64,000 nucleotides of DNA from Massilibacillus massiliensis (GCF_900086705.1 NZ_LT575483.1:187166-251165); one strand, 5' to 3'. Positions 16,718-25,359 are shown, numbered from the stretch's first letter. Made by a program: numbers and translations. The notes: generated by a model from the letters alone, not told the origin.

Positions 16718-17250
16718 AGTGTAGTATTTATATTGCTACGAAGCTGCACTGCCTCGGCTATATGCCGCTCCGTAATCATCTCAGAATTATCCAAATCAGC
16801 AATCGTTCTCGCCACTTTTATAATTCGATCATAACTTCTCGCTGATAAACCCATTTTCACAAATACTTGTTCTAAAATACTTTGTGCCGTAGTTGTTAAT
16901 AAACAAGTTTTCTGAATATGCCTATGCCGCATTTGCGCATTACAAAATATATGATATTTATTTAATCTTTTTAGTTGTATTTTTCTAGCCTCTTCCACCC
17001 TGCTTCTAATTACACTTGAACTTTCAGATCGTTTATCACCCACCATTTCGGTATATTCTAGTCGAGGAACTGTAATATGAATATCAATTCGGTCTAACAA
17101 GGGCCCGGATATTTTTTTCGTGTATCGCTTAATTTCGTTCGGTGTACAAGTGCACTCCTTCAACGTGTCATTAAGATATCCGCACGGACAAACGTGCAGA
17201 AAGCAACTCAATATTTTATTTAACAAAAAACGTGTCTTATGATCCTTCAA
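16714..17250 (-). pseudogene. comM: comM/yifB (Mg-chelatase-like AAA ATPase), 3' fragment
   Basis: From about residue 20 the sequence matches the end of ComM/YifB: CPCGY, then CTC, ISGPLLDRIDIHITVP, the SSSVIRSRVEEARKIQ helix and the LSARSYDRIIKVARTIADL sensor region. Only the last 160 of about 500 residues are left; the P-loop and Walker B part is gone. The first 19 codons (MKDHKTRFLLNKILSCFLH) belong to foreign sequence. ComM is a helicase-like protein that extends strand exchange in natural transformation. The break falls at codons for the zinc-binding CPCG motif, and accessory genes begin right there. Confidence 0.85.
17188..17232. other. junction of truncated comM with accessory region (possible att site)
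   Basis: ComM similarity stops near 17193 and the next gene starts at 17232 in opposite orientation. comM is a recognised integration target of genomic islands in other bacteria (AbaR islands). This could be the left attachment site of the element or prophage to the right. The missing 5' part of comM should then lie beyond 64 kb; the window does not show it. Confidence 0.4.
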
Positions 17251-17660
17251 ATCTAAAGCCTCCTGGAAATAGTGTCGGTGAACGTGTTCGTTGGGCTAGA
17301 CAAAAAAAGAATCTTACCCAAGTTGAACTAGCGAAAAGAGTTAGTTGCGTAGCGACTACTATTATCATTATCGAAAAAACAGGACGTTATAACATCTCTA
17401 CGTTAAAAAAAATTAGTATAGTTGTAGATCAGCCAATCGAGTTCCTAGGCTGCTTTGAAAATATGCCTGAAACTACGTTTGGGGATCGATTAAAAAAGGC
17501 CAGGTATTATCACGGGTATGATAAAAAAGAAGCTGCAGAAATTGTTGGATTTAACCAGCGCACCTTGTATGATTGGGAAAGGGGGAAACGTGAACCTAGT
17601 GTCAAAGCATTGGATAAACTAGTCTCTTTTATTAACATTTTAAACCAAAATTCACAATAA
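17232..17660 (+). CDS. transcriptional regulator with two XRE-type HTH domains
   Basis: 142 residues. The first HTH is at 14-70 (VGERVRWARQKKNLTQVELA), the second at 80-135 (FGDRLKKARYYHGYDKKEAA, then RTLYDWERGKREPSVKALDKL). Two Cro/CI-type domains in one chain suggest a protein that binds inverted half-sites alone. The GTG start lacks a clear ribosome binding site, so the true start may differ. Being the first gene next to the comM break, it may regulate the accessory block. Confidence 0.7.
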   Translation: MSYDPSNLKPPGNSVGERVRWARQKKNLTQVELAKRVSCVATTIIIIEKTGRYNISTLKKISIVVDQPIEFLGCFENMPETTFGDRLKKARYYHGYDKKEAAEIVGFNQRTLYDWERGKREPSVKALDKLVSFINILNQNSQ

Positions 17661-17807
17661 ATACACTATATTTTTTATTAAAATTTTGTTAAAAATAATA
17701 AAAAACCTCGGCAAAGCATTATTATTCCAAACCAAAATTGTATTATTGAAGGTATTAATGTAAGATAAGTTATATGTAGTTTTACTTTAGAAGGAGTGTT
17801 TATTTAT

Positions 17808-18158
17808 ATGTCAACATTTATATATTGTCGTGGTAACGACGAGCAAGTGGAGAAACAATTAATTTTATGCAAAGAAAAAGCAAACTTATTAGGGTTTACA
17901 GATATAAAGTGTTATATAGATAAAAATTGCTCATCTAACGATCATCGCAAGGAATTTAGTAACATGATTAATGAACTTGAGAAAAATGATAATGAAAATA
18001 ATATTGTTGTCACAGTAGATGCTAGTAGGCTGTATAGAAATTTATCTAAATTAGTTGAATTTGAAAATAAATATAAGGTTTGTTATATTTCAGATGATTC
18101 ACCTATGATTCATAGCCTTATCGATGTTCTTGAAAAAGAACGAAATAGAGTTCAATAA
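17808..18158 (+). CDS. serine-recombinase-like catalytic domain, lacking the catalytic serine
   Basis: 116 residues from the ATG at 17808 (AAGGAG eleven bases before). The fold pattern of a resolvase/invertase N-terminal domain is visible: FIYCRGNDEQVEKQLI at the start where active enzymes have YxRVS, then a D..CSSNDHRKEF segment and VTVDASRLYRN with the conserved arginines. The nucleophilic Ser is replaced (RGN instead of RVS) and no DNA-binding domain follows. It is likely a degenerate or regulatory relative, not an active recombinase. It is followed by a strong terminator. Confidence 0.55.
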   Translation: MSTFIYCRGNDEQVEKQLILCKEKANLLGFTDIKCYIDKNCSSNDHRKEFSNMINELEKNDNENNIVVTVDASRLYRNLSKLVEFENKYKVCYISDDSPMIHSLIDVLEKERNRVQ

Positions 18159-18163
18159 ATAAT

Positions 18164-18207
18164 AAACCCCCGGAGCCTTTAAATATTGGGCTCCGGGGGT
18201 TTTATTT
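18164..18207. terminator. strong bidirectional terminator
   Basis: AAACCCCCGGAGCC pairs with GGCTCCGGGGGTTT, with T-rich runs on both outer sides. It serves the plus-strand gene 17808-18158 and the minus-strand gene 18214-18648, which converge here. Confidence 0.9.
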
Positions 18208-18213
18208 TATATT

Positions 18214-18648
18214 TCAACTTATTATTCTATACTGACATTCAGAATCAAGTATGTATCTTCCATCCATTAATTTTATTCGAGTTACAAAAGGAGGTTCTGT
18301 ATCATCCTGAACAATAGTTCCAGCAGTTACTATTGTTCTATCATAGTTAAAGCATACTTCAACCTTCTTCCCAATATTGCTTTCTTTTTGTACTCGAGAA
18401 TAGTCCGGTCTTGTTTTTGTCGAAATTCGATCGACTTTGCCGCTACAAAATGGACAGTATTTAAAATCAATGTTCTTATCCCCGTCATGAGGAATTATTT
18501 CTCCAACTTTAACATTCGTAATGCAGCCAATACATAGATTTTTCTTGCATTTTTTACAACTATATATTTGTTCCACACCTTTTTCCTCATCTTTGCAGCA
18601 ATTACACAAATATTTTTTATCAGCCGCGTCTACTCCCAAATAAATCAT
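18214..18648 (-). CDS. cysteine-rich zinc-binding protein, unknown function
   Basis: 144 residues. Eight or more Cys in the first 75 residues form two or three metal sites: CNCC, CKKC, CIGC and CPFC. The spacing resembles a RING/B-box-like or zinc-ribbon fold. The C-terminal half (residues 80-144) looks like a small beta barrel (GKKVEVCFNY ... GTIVQDDTEPPFVTRIKLMDGRYIL). Not recognised. Its neighbour upstream is a membrane protein, and both could be cargo of the accessory region. Confidence 0.55.
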   Translation of the reverse strand: MIYLGVDAADKKYLCNCCKDEEKGVEQIYSCKKCKKNLCIGCITNVKVGEIIPHDGDKNIDFKYCPFCSGKVDRISTKTRPDYSRVQKESNIGKKVEVCFNYDRTIVTAGTIVQDDTEPPFVTRIKLMDGRYILDSECQYRIIS

Positions 18649-18733
18649 CCTTTACTATATATTTTATAAATTAGTTTTTTAGTCAAAAGGAAACAAATTC
18701 CTGCAATAGAAAAAGCACCTCGAAGAGTGCTTT

Positions 18734-19363
18734 TTAGGATGTCGAATCATTTTTATTGTCATCACCCTTTTCCTTAAAAGATGATGCAATTCTAGTCACA
18801 ATACCAATACAAGTACCAAAAGTAGAAACTATAGCTGTAAACGTACAGGTTAGCAAGATGTTTACCATTAAATGAAAATCTTTGATCATTTTCATTTTTT
18901 CATCAGCATCATTAGAAACATCTACAGCAGCATAGTAAGATATCCAAAAACTAGAGATTACTAAAAACAAAATAGATACAATTAAAAGCACTAAATTTAT
19001 TTCTAGGTTTTTTAAAACTAATCTAAATTTTACATCACGATAATTATATTTTTTATCTAAATAAAAGATAATTACAACACAAGCAAAAAAGATAGCTATA
19101 CAACCCATATTTATACTAATAATATTAGATAAATTATTATAAATCGTTTTTCGGAAAAACTCTTCTTTTTTCATGAAATCATTTGATACCACTGTAAACA
19201 ATATCCCTAAAAAAAGTTCGCCACCAAATATTGCAAAGCTTTCATTTTTTTTAGTAAAGCATATTACTTTTTTTATAAATATTTTTACAGGAAAGCATAG
19301 TACCCAAGATAATATCTTAATATCGTTAATAAAATTTTTAACTTTCAATAAAAAAGCTATCAT
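18734..19363 (-). CDS. membrane protein with four predicted helices
   Basis: 209 residues. Hydrophobic segments near 45-62, 83-103, 122-143 and 165-190, with the last helix pair followed by a charged tail KEKGDDNKNDSTS. No family recognised. A short palindromic A/T stem lies just after the stop. It might act with the zinc protein downstream, but no evidence beyond adjacency is available. Confidence 0.5.
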   Translation of the reverse strand: MIAFLLKVKNFINDIKILSWVLCFPVKIFIKKVICFTKKNESFAIFGGELFLGILFTVVSNDFMKKEEFFRKTIYNNLSNIISINMGCIAIFFACVVIIFYLDKKYNYRDVKFRLVLKNLEINLVLLIVSILFLVISSFWISYYAAVDVSNDADEKMKMIKDFHLMVNILLTCTFTAIVSTFGTCIGIVTRIASSFKEKGDDNKNDSTS

Positions 19364-19500
19364 TTTTACCTCTTCTCTATAAAGATTCAGAACTATTAAA
19401 TTTTAATTCCATTTAGTATAATTCCCTATATGTATTAGATTTCCTGCCAAATTAATACATAGATATATATATAGCAACTACTGTATTCTTGAGAAATAAA

Positions 19501-19528
19501 AAAACCCTAAGAAAAACTTAGGGTTTTT
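19501..19528. terminator. bidirectional intrinsic terminator
   Basis: AAAACCCTAAG and CTTAGGGTTTT pair around AAAAA, with T runs on both sides. It ends the SOS polymerase operon (minus strand). Confidence 0.85.
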
Positions 19529-19532
19529 ATCA

Positions 19533-19760
19533 TTATTTATCCATGAACCAACGCCCATCATCGCAAAACAAATAAACCGCCTTACCACAAATTTTGCATG
19601 TATATCTGGTGCCTTGTCCCCCGCATTTTAGCGATGCAGCCTGGCGTATATCTAATATTTTATCAACACTCAAATTTCGTCCATCCCAATCAATTGCCAC
19701 CGGACGAATTGCTCCATCAGGATAATGCTCCGCAATTACTTTGATAAACTTCTTTTCCAT
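19533..19760 (-). CDS. small protein linked to Y-family polymerase
   Basis: 75 residues. Contains PDGAIRPVAIDWDGRNLSVD, then RQAASLKCGGQGTRYTCKIC and a YLFCDDGRWFMDK end. Small proteins of this kind often follow UmuC/DinB-type genes in Firmicutes; here it lies twelve bases after the polymerase stop codon in the same operon. The CKIC pair with other cysteines may bind zinc. Function unknown, but probably an accessory factor in the damage response. Confidence 0.65.
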   Translation of the reverse strand: MEKKFIKVIAEHYPDGAIRPVAIDWDGRNLSVDKILDIRQAASLKCGGQGTRYTCKICGKAVYLFCDDGRWFMDK

Positions 19761-19771
19761 ACTTTCTCCAC

Positions 19772-21010
19772 CTATCTAAAGAATGAGATTGGATGAATCA
19801 CATGATCGTCCTTGGGGTTAAAACTCGATAGCAATTTATCACTCAGCATTGCAGCTCTACAAATAGATCCATTTCCAAATCGTCTGCGTATTACATCAAC
19901 TACCTTATCTAATTTTTCATGCTTCTCTTTTGCTATATCAAATAAATCTATTTGCATATGCTCGGTTTCAGTGACTAAATTCGCCCCTCGAACAGCTAAA
20001 CTCCGAATTGGTTTATACCAAGTATAGTTTTTATTAAATAGTTCTATCGCTTTACTTGCTATATCATTCGACGTATAAGTTGGTTCACTTAGTTTGCTTT
20101 GCCTGTCAAATGAATATAATTCCTTGTCTCTTACTGAAATAGCAACTGTTGTACATTTTAATCCATGCTGACGCAATCTTGCAGCAACACTTTCAGAAAG
20201 TATATAAATAATTATCTTTACATCATTAATGTTGAGTAAATCACGCACTGTTGTTGTACTATTCCCAATTGACTTAATAATGCTTTCTTCTCCTACTTTA
20301 CGTACATGGGTATAATCAAATCCATTCGCAAAACTCCAAAGTGTCTCGCCCCATACACCTAATAATAGCTTTAAGTCATGAAGATTTTTATTGGCCAAGT
20401 CTCCAATTGTATTAACATTACGACTGTATAATTTGTTTTGTGTTGATCTGCCTACATATAATAATTCACGTACGTTTAAGGGCCATACAATTTCCTTAAA
20501 ATTTTCTTCTGCAATTACAGTTACAGCATCTGGCTTTTTCATGTCACTTCCTAATTTCGCAAAAATTTTATTAAAAGAAACTCCTATAGATACTGTTAAG
20601 CCTAATTCGTTTTTCATTCTTTGACGTATCATATTTGCGATACTCTCACCATCACCAAATATTTTTGCAGAACTCGTTACATCAAGCCACGCTTCGTCTA
20701 TACCAAACGGTTCGATCTGATCGGTATACGTTGCATATATTTCACGCGCCATCCGTGAAAATCGAAGATACTTTTTAAAATCCGGCGGTATAATTACCAA
20801 ATTCTTAGCCTTTTGTTTTGCTTGCCAAATTGCTTCTCCAGTTTGAATACCTAGCTGTTTTGCAGGATAGTTTTTTGCCAATACTATTCCGTGCCTAGCT
20901 TCCACATCTCCACACACAGCTACAGGAATACTTTTAAGTTCAGGTCTATACAAACATTCGACACTTGCATAGAAATTATTTAAATCGACATGCAAAATTG
21001 TACGAAACAT
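19772..21010 (-). CDS. dinB: Y-family DNA polymerase (Pol IV/UmuC-type)
   Basis: 412 residues. Translesion polymerase: the first catalytic Asp is in ILHVDLNNFYASVE, the second acidic pair in PFGIDEAWLDV, and the nucleotide-binding region YPAKQLGIQTGEAIWQAKQ follows. The little finger domain lies at about 240-350. A beta-clamp binding motif QIDLF is present near residue 370. The promoter region carries a LexA box at 21034-21047, so expression should be SOS-controlled. It could be a chromosomal gene or accessory cargo. Confidence 0.9.
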   Translation of the reverse strand: MFRTILHVDLNNFYASVECLYRPELKSIPVAVCGDVEARHGIVLAKNYPAKQLGIQTGEAIWQAKQKAKNLVIIPPDFKKYLRFSRMAREIYATYTDQIEPFGIDEAWLDVTSSAKIFGDGESIANMIRQRMKNELGLTVSIGVSFNKIFAKLGSDMKKPDAVTVIAEENFKEIVWPLNVRELLYVGRSTQNKLYSRNVNTIGDLANKNLHDLKLLLGVWGETLWSFANGFDYTHVRKVGEESIIKSIGNSTTTVRDLLNINDVKIIIYILSESVAARLRQHGLKCTTVAISVRDKELYSFDRQSKLSEPTYTSNDIASKAIELFNKNYTWYKPIRSLAVRGANLVTETEHMQIDLFDIAKEKHEKLDKVVDVIRRRFGNGSICRAAMLSDKLLSSFNPKDDHVIHPISFFR

Positions 21011-21033
21011 TGTTTATAACAGCTCCTTTAAAC

Positions 21034-21047
21034 CGAACATATGTTTT
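21034..21047. promoter_or_regulatory. LexA (SOS) box
   Basis: CGAACATATGTTTT fits the Firmicutes LexA consensus CGAACNNNNGTTYG/T. It lies in the 132-base divergent region, 24 bases from the polymerase start codon and 96 bases from the YedK start, so it can directly repress the polymerase and possibly both genes. Confidence 0.8.
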
Positions 21048-21142
21048 ATAATAATTCTATTATATAAAATAAACAACTGTTTTATTCTGGATAAAATACA
21101 TATTACTCTTGTATAATAGCGTTAAAGGAGTTGTTATAAGCA

Positions 21143-21715
21143 ATGTGCGGCAGATATGTAATTTTTACCGATCAGGAAAACAAAGAAATTATGGAAATCA
21201 TTCGGCAAGTGAATGAGAAACATCATGGTATTAAATTAGGTGAAATATATCCAACCAACGTGGCTCCTGTTATATTAAAAGATGATGTTACTGCATATAA
21301 ATGGGGGTTTCCTAACTTTGCGAAAAAAGGCGTAATAATCAACGCCCGATCAGAAACAGTAGAAGATAAACGCATGTTTAAAACTGCCTTTCATGAAAGA
21401 AGATGTGTCATTCCATCGACTGGTTTTTATGAATGGCAAGGAAAAGAAAAGTATCATTTTACTTTGCCAAATAGTCCGATCGTCTACATGGCTGGAATAT
21501 ATACTGAATTTGCAGATGAAAATTGCTTTGTTATTTTGACAACGAAGGCAAATCAATCCATGGAAGAAATACATGATAGAATGCCGTTGATTCTGGAACA
21601 AGATATGATTGAGGACTGGATAAATAATGATAGTGCTGCGATGCATATACTTCATCATGAACCGCCAGCGCTTCGACATAAACTTGCTGACCAGATAAAT
21701 ATGCCATTATTCTAA
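21143..21715 (+). CDS. yedK: SOS response-associated peptidase YedK/HMCES
   Basis: 190 residues. The family crosslinks to abasic sites in single-stranded DNA through Cys2. MCGRYVIF gives the nucleophile after Met removal; INARSETVEDKRMFKTAF, GFYEW and the active-site HDRMPLIL (His) are all present. It is divergent from the Y-family polymerase over a shared LexA box, a functional pairing in the damage response. An AAAGGAG site precedes the ATG. Confidence 0.93.
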   Translation: MCGRYVIFTDQENKEIMEIIRQVNEKHHGIKLGEIYPTNVAPVILKDDVTAYKWGFPNFAKKGVIINARSETVEDKRMFKTAFHERRCVIPSTGFYEWQGKEKYHFTLPNSPIVYMAGIYTEFADENCFVILTTKANQSMEEIHDRMPLILEQDMIEDWINNDSAAMHILHHEPPALRHKLADQINMPLF

Positions 21716-21731
21716 ACAATTCTGCAAAAAG

Positions 21732-21777
21732 AAAAGGCGGCAAACAAGTATATTTTTGTACTTGTTTGCCGCCTTTT
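21732..21777. terminator. strong intrinsic terminator after yedK
   Basis: AAAAGGCGGCAAACAAGTA and its complement TACTTGTTTGCCGCCTTTT form a stem of about 19 pairs with a short loop, starting 16 bases after the yedK stop codon. T runs occur on both sides. Confidence 0.88.
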
Positions 21778-21876
21778 GATTTACTTAATTAAAATTAATT
21801 TCTATATGAGTCTTTTCTTATTTTTCTAAATCCATATTTTCTACACTCCACATAAAAAATTAAGATTAGTTGATTA

Positions 21877-22416
21877 TTATTTTTCTATTTCTTTTACATC
21901 AATAACATAATTACTATTCGGCAAATATTCAACATGATAATATTTTTGCCTATTTTCTTTTTCTCTCATTATAGATTCATGAAAAAATTCGACTTCTTTC
22001 CCACCAATATCCGCGTGTACTGTACACGATTTGTAAGGCTGCCATACTTTTTTTGGTTGTCCTTCAACTGTCTCATATTTGCTCATCAATAAATTAGGTA
22101 TGTCCATAAACATAGATCCGAATAAATTTATGTAAATCAAAATTAATAGTACTATTACAAATAGGTTAGTACCCCATTTACCATCAGTATCATATTCTTG
22201 TTTACAGAAAAAAAGTATACAAACTATTACTAATAAACCCATAATGAGTTGAAACCAGAAGAAAAATATATAAATTTGCTTGGGACTAGGTAACGATTTG
22301 ATTAACCAACTAAGCCCCAAAAGCATTAAAACTCCAGTCGCTATTATCAAAATAAAACAAAATAAATATTGAAAATTTCTACCTAAATTTCGCTGATTAG
22401 ACCTTATTATCCTCAC
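21877..22416 (-). CDS. membrane protein with four helices and extracytoplasmic domain
   Basis: 179 residues. Transmembrane segments near 17-40, 48-70 and 83-103, plus a shorter one near 105; then a soluble C-terminal domain with KVWQPYKSCTVHADIGGKEVEFF and YYHVEYLPNSNYVIDV. Not recognised. It is alone between the SOS pair and the phage late operon and could belong to either; the AT-rich composition does not settle this. Confidence 0.5.
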   Translation of the reverse strand: MRIIRSNQRNLGRNFQYLFCFILIIATGVLMLLGLSWLIKSLPSPKQIYIFFFWFQLIMGLLVIVCILFFCKQEYDTDGKWGTNLFVIVLLILIYINLFGSMFMDIPNLLMSKYETVEGQPKKVWQPYKSCTVHADIGGKEVEFFHESIMREKENRQKYYHVEYLPNSNYVIDVKEIEK

Positions 22417-22534
22417 AAAATACCCCCACCTGAATTATTATATATAATAATTCAGCATATACAAAAAAACTAGAAATATTATATCATACCTTAGACTATA
22501 ATCAGTAAATTTTTACTATTCCAAATGAAAAAGC

Positions 22535-22574
22535 GGAATCTAAGTACGAGATTGTACCTAGATTCTACTTTTTT
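22535..22574. terminator. terminator at the end of the phage late region
   Basis: GGAATCTAAGTAC and GTACCTAGATTC pair (one mismatch), with TTTTTT on the plus side and GCTTTTTC on the minus side. It lies just after the stop codon of the last minus-strand phage gene. Confidence 0.78.
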
Positions 22575-22576
22575 GA

Positions 22577-23434
22577 TTATAAAATTTCAATTACCTCAAA
22601 GCTAATGATCTTTTCAAAGAACAAATATTCTTTACTGTTTTGTGATCCGACGGCTTTATCAAATACATAATATGCCTCTCCTGTATCAACAGTACGATCG
22701 CACCAAGTAATAAAGGCTTCTACCTCAGAAATACTTAATTCGTACTCACGTTCACTGGAATCGTTCATTGTGATACGCAATAAACAATTCTTTTTAACTG
22801 GTTTAGGATCGAAATCTCCTGTCCATCGAGCAATTTTTGAAATACGAAACTCATCAATAAAACCGTTGAATCCATAAGGTGCTCTTTTATAAACTTTCCC
22901 TAAAGATACAATATTATTGTTAAGATAAAAACTATCATTACTTGTAATTTGACCCGAGAGAATACCATTCTTAAATCCATAAAATTTATTACCATTTCTA
23001 ACTAAAGCAAAATGATTCCAAGTATTTAAATCTATTGTTCCTAATAAAAACGCATCCATAACATTCCACGATGCTCCGTTTGAGGATATGTAACAAACGT
23101 TTTTATTATCATTAGTAGAAAACGTATTTCCATGTCCTACAATAATTGATTGATAATCAACATCACCAATGCTAAACACTGTTGGATATCCAGATAAATT
23201 TGTTCTATATTCCCACCAATCAATAGTAAAATATCCAGAGTTAAAATCAAAATCAGAAAGATTAGAAATAGCTAAATTACTACTCCCATCCAAATATAAA
23301 CTTTTCCCTCCAAATTTACTCTGTTCAGAAGAAACTATTGGATTTCCATTGGTCGTCCAAACCTTTCCTGTTTCATCTTTAAAACCATCATCAAAATGTA
23401 ATAAAGATACTGTGTATTCATCTAATTTATACAT
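22577..23434 (-). CDS. phage receptor-binding-type protein with LamG-like domain
   Basis: 285 residues from the ATG at 23434 behind GGAGGGAATATTAC. Residues 1-205 form a concanavalin/LamG-like beta sandwich (VSLLHFDDGFKDETGKVW, then YLDGSSNLAI, FTIDWWEYR, WNHFALVRNG, FIDEFRISKIARW), a glycan-binding fold. The last 70 residues (NCLLRITMNDSSEREYELSI to FFEKIISFEVIEIL) form a separate module shared with the upstream gene product at 23475-24149. Probably a tail fibre or its tip protein. Confidence 0.75.
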   Translation of the reverse strand: MYKLDEYTVSLLHFDDGFKDETGKVWTTNGNPIVSSEQSKFGGKSLYLDGSSNLAISNLSDFDFNSGYFTIDWWEYRTNLSGYPTVFSIGDVDYQSIIVGHGNTFSTNDNKNVCYISSNGASWNVMDAFLLGTIDLNTWNHFALVRNGNKFYGFKNGILSGQITSNDSFYLNNNIVSLGKVYKRAPYGFNGFIDEFRISKIARWTGDFDPKPVKKNCLLRITMNDSSEREYELSISEVEAFITWCDRTVDTGEAYYVFDKAVGSQNSKEYLFFEKIISFEVIEIL

Positions 23435-23474
23435 GTAATATTCCCTCCAAAATTTAATATTTTTATTAAATGGT

Positions 23475-24149
23475 TTATTTAAGTTCAAGCACTTTAAAAC
23501 TAATGATTTTTTCAAAAATCAAATATTCCATACTTTCATCAACTACATCAGTAAATTTGTAACAGTTATCACCCGCTCTGCCAGCTCCATTGATCCACTG
23601 AATGAATTTATCAACTTCAGTATGCGTTACTTTGTATTCTCGTTCACTAGAATCGTTCATTGTAATACGTAGTAATACTTGGTTTGTTTTAATATCTGGA
23701 TTGTAGGGTAAAAGTTCTCCTGTTTCATCAATGTCAATTGCATCAAAATCCCAATTACCACTCAATAAATTAGAATAGCTTATTTTTACACTATGTTCTT
23801 TATTTTCCAAATCAATTTTTTCAAAACACACTCTTTGAAAATCCTGCTGAATTGTACCATACTCCGAAAATGTATACGCCACATCATCTATATAAATATT
23901 TATGTCTGATGGTTTATTACTATATCGATTAGCTATCACACGCAACATGGTTCCCTTAAAATTAAATGATACCATTGCAAATTCACTAGTCGCAAATAAA
24001 AGGCTTTTATTATACGCTGCTACATAAATATCACTTGTTTTTTCATCGTACCTAGTCCACGTTCCTGTATAAGTAAAATTTGTATCAGTATCATCATATC
24101 GTTTCCACCCTTTCTCTGGCGCTGTTAATCTATCTCCTACTGTTGTCAT
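23475..24149 (-). CDS. phage tail-associated protein with shared C-terminal module
   Basis: 224 residues from the ATG at 24149 (GGAGG nine bases before). The N-terminal 150 residues look like a beta-sandwich carbohydrate-binding module (WKRYDDTDTNFTYTGTW ... FDAIDIDETGELLPYNPDI). The C-terminal 70 residues (VLLRITMNDSSEREYKVTHT to IFEKIISFKVLELK) are nearly the same as the end of the next gene product. Its normal promoter is now separated from it by the IS at 24215-25436. Confidence 0.65.
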   Translation of the reverse strand: MTTVGDRLTAPEKGWKRYDDTDTNFTYTGTWTRYDEKTSDIYVAAYNKSLLFATSEFAMVSFNFKGTMLRVIANRYSNKPSDINIYIDDVAYTFSEYGTIQQDFQRVCFEKIDLENKEHSVKISYSNLLSGNWDFDAIDIDETGELLPYNPDIKTNQVLLRITMNDSSEREYKVTHTEVDKFIQWINGAGRAGDNCYKFTDVVDESMEYLIFEKIISFKVLELK

Positions 24150-24232
24150 TTTACATTCCTCCATAAATAATTTATTTTGAAAACCAACATAACTACCGAA
24201 CCTCATATTTTCACTGGACTGTCAACAGTTTT

Positions 24233-25066
24233 TTAGACAACTTTTTTAAGGGTATTTATTCTATACTTCACCGGTGTTAGATATCCTAGTGAAGAATGAA
24301 TCCTATGATTGTTGAACCAATTTACATAATCAGCTAACTCAATCTGCAGATGGTTTAAGCTGTGAAAAGTCTGGTTCCTGATAAATTCTGTTTTGATTAT
24401 TTTAAATGTTGCTTCTGCCACTGCATTATCATAAGGACACCCTTTATGACTGAGAGAACGCTGAATTTCAAATGCTTCCAAGATTTCTTCAATGGTCCGA
24501 TTTTTAAATTCGTTGCCACGGTCCGTGTGAAATATCTGGATATCTTTCAGATTTCCCCTTACAGTCTGAAATGCCTGTTTTACAAGGTCTGCTGTTTTAT
24601 TACGTCCGGCACTGTAACCAATTATTTCTCTATTAAAGAGGTCAATAAGCACACAAATGTAGTTCCAGCTCATGCCGACTCTGACATATGTTAAATCGCT
24701 TACAATAGCATTTCTATATGGTTGTTCACTGAACTGGCGGTCAACAACATTTTTGGTTTTTGATTCATTACAAGTATCCTTTTGAGGACGGAACTGGGCA
24801 GTCGTATAACTTGAAATCAGTCCTTCCTGCCTCATGATTCTGCCGATGCGGCGGCGTGAAGCAATGATATTTCTATCTTTTAAATCTGATTTTATTTTTC
24901 GGGTTCCATAATTATTTCGGCTTGCTTTAAATATATCAACAATATTTGCCACCAGCTTAGATTCATCTGGATTTGCTTTTGCCTCATAATAATAGGTGCT
25001 TCTTGGAATTTGTAGGACTTTACACATTGCTGATACAGAGTATTTGTGGATATTGGCTTTAATCAC
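24233..25066 (-). CDS. IS3-family transposase OrfB (DDE integrase)
   Basis: 277 residues. HTH_21-type N terminus (CKVLQIPRSTYYY), then an integrase core with the catalytic triad Asp (SDLTYV), Asp (FHTDRGNEF) and Glu (NAVAEATFKIIKTE), and the C-terminal NNHRIHSSLGYLTPVKY. The GTG start is next to the OrfA stop; in this family OrfAB is often made by frameshifting, but no classic A6G slip site is obvious here. Confidence 0.93.
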   Translation of the reverse strand: MIKANIHKYSVSAMCKVLQIPRSTYYYEAKANPDESKLVANIVDIFKASRNNYGTRKIKSDLKDRNIIASRRRIGRIMRQEGLISSYTTAQFRPQKDTCNESKTKNVVDRQFSEQPYRNAIVSDLTYVRVGMSWNYICVLIDLFNREIIGYSAGRNKTADLVKQAFQTVRGNLKDIQIFHTDRGNEFKNRTIEEILEAFEIQRSLSHKGCPYDNAVAEATFKIIKTEFIRNQTFHSLNHLQIELADYVNWFNNHRIHSSLGYLTPVKYRINTLKKVV

Positions 25067-25068
25067 AT

Positions 25069-25359
25069 TTACTTTCGTCCTAAGATCAGCGCTGCTTGCT
25101 TTAAAATATCATTCTCCATTTCAAGATATTTGTTCCGTTTGCGAAGCTCAATCAGTTCTATCTGTTCAGTTGTAAGATTATCTTTCTCCTTGAAAGAGCC
25201 ACTATTGTTAGCTTGCTGAATCCATTTGTCAAGCAAGGACGATGCGATATCATATTCACGAATAATGTCACACTTACGTTTTCCGTTATTATATAATTGT
25301 ACAACTTGTTTTTTGAATTCGTCCGTATAGCTACGACGAGGGCGTTTTTCAACAGTCAT
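25069..25359 (-). CDS. IS3-family transposase OrfA
   Basis: 96 residues. HTH protein RRSYTDEFKKQVVQLYNNG, then IIREYDIASSLLDKWI and the leucine zipper LRKRNKYLEMENDILKQAALILGRK typical of IS3 OrfA. It binds the terminal repeats. Confidence 0.92.
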   Translation of the reverse strand: MTVEKRPRRSYTDEFKKQVVQLYNNGKRKCDIIREYDIASSLLDKWIQQANNSGSFKEKDNLTTEQIELIELRKRNKYLEMENDILKQAALILGRK

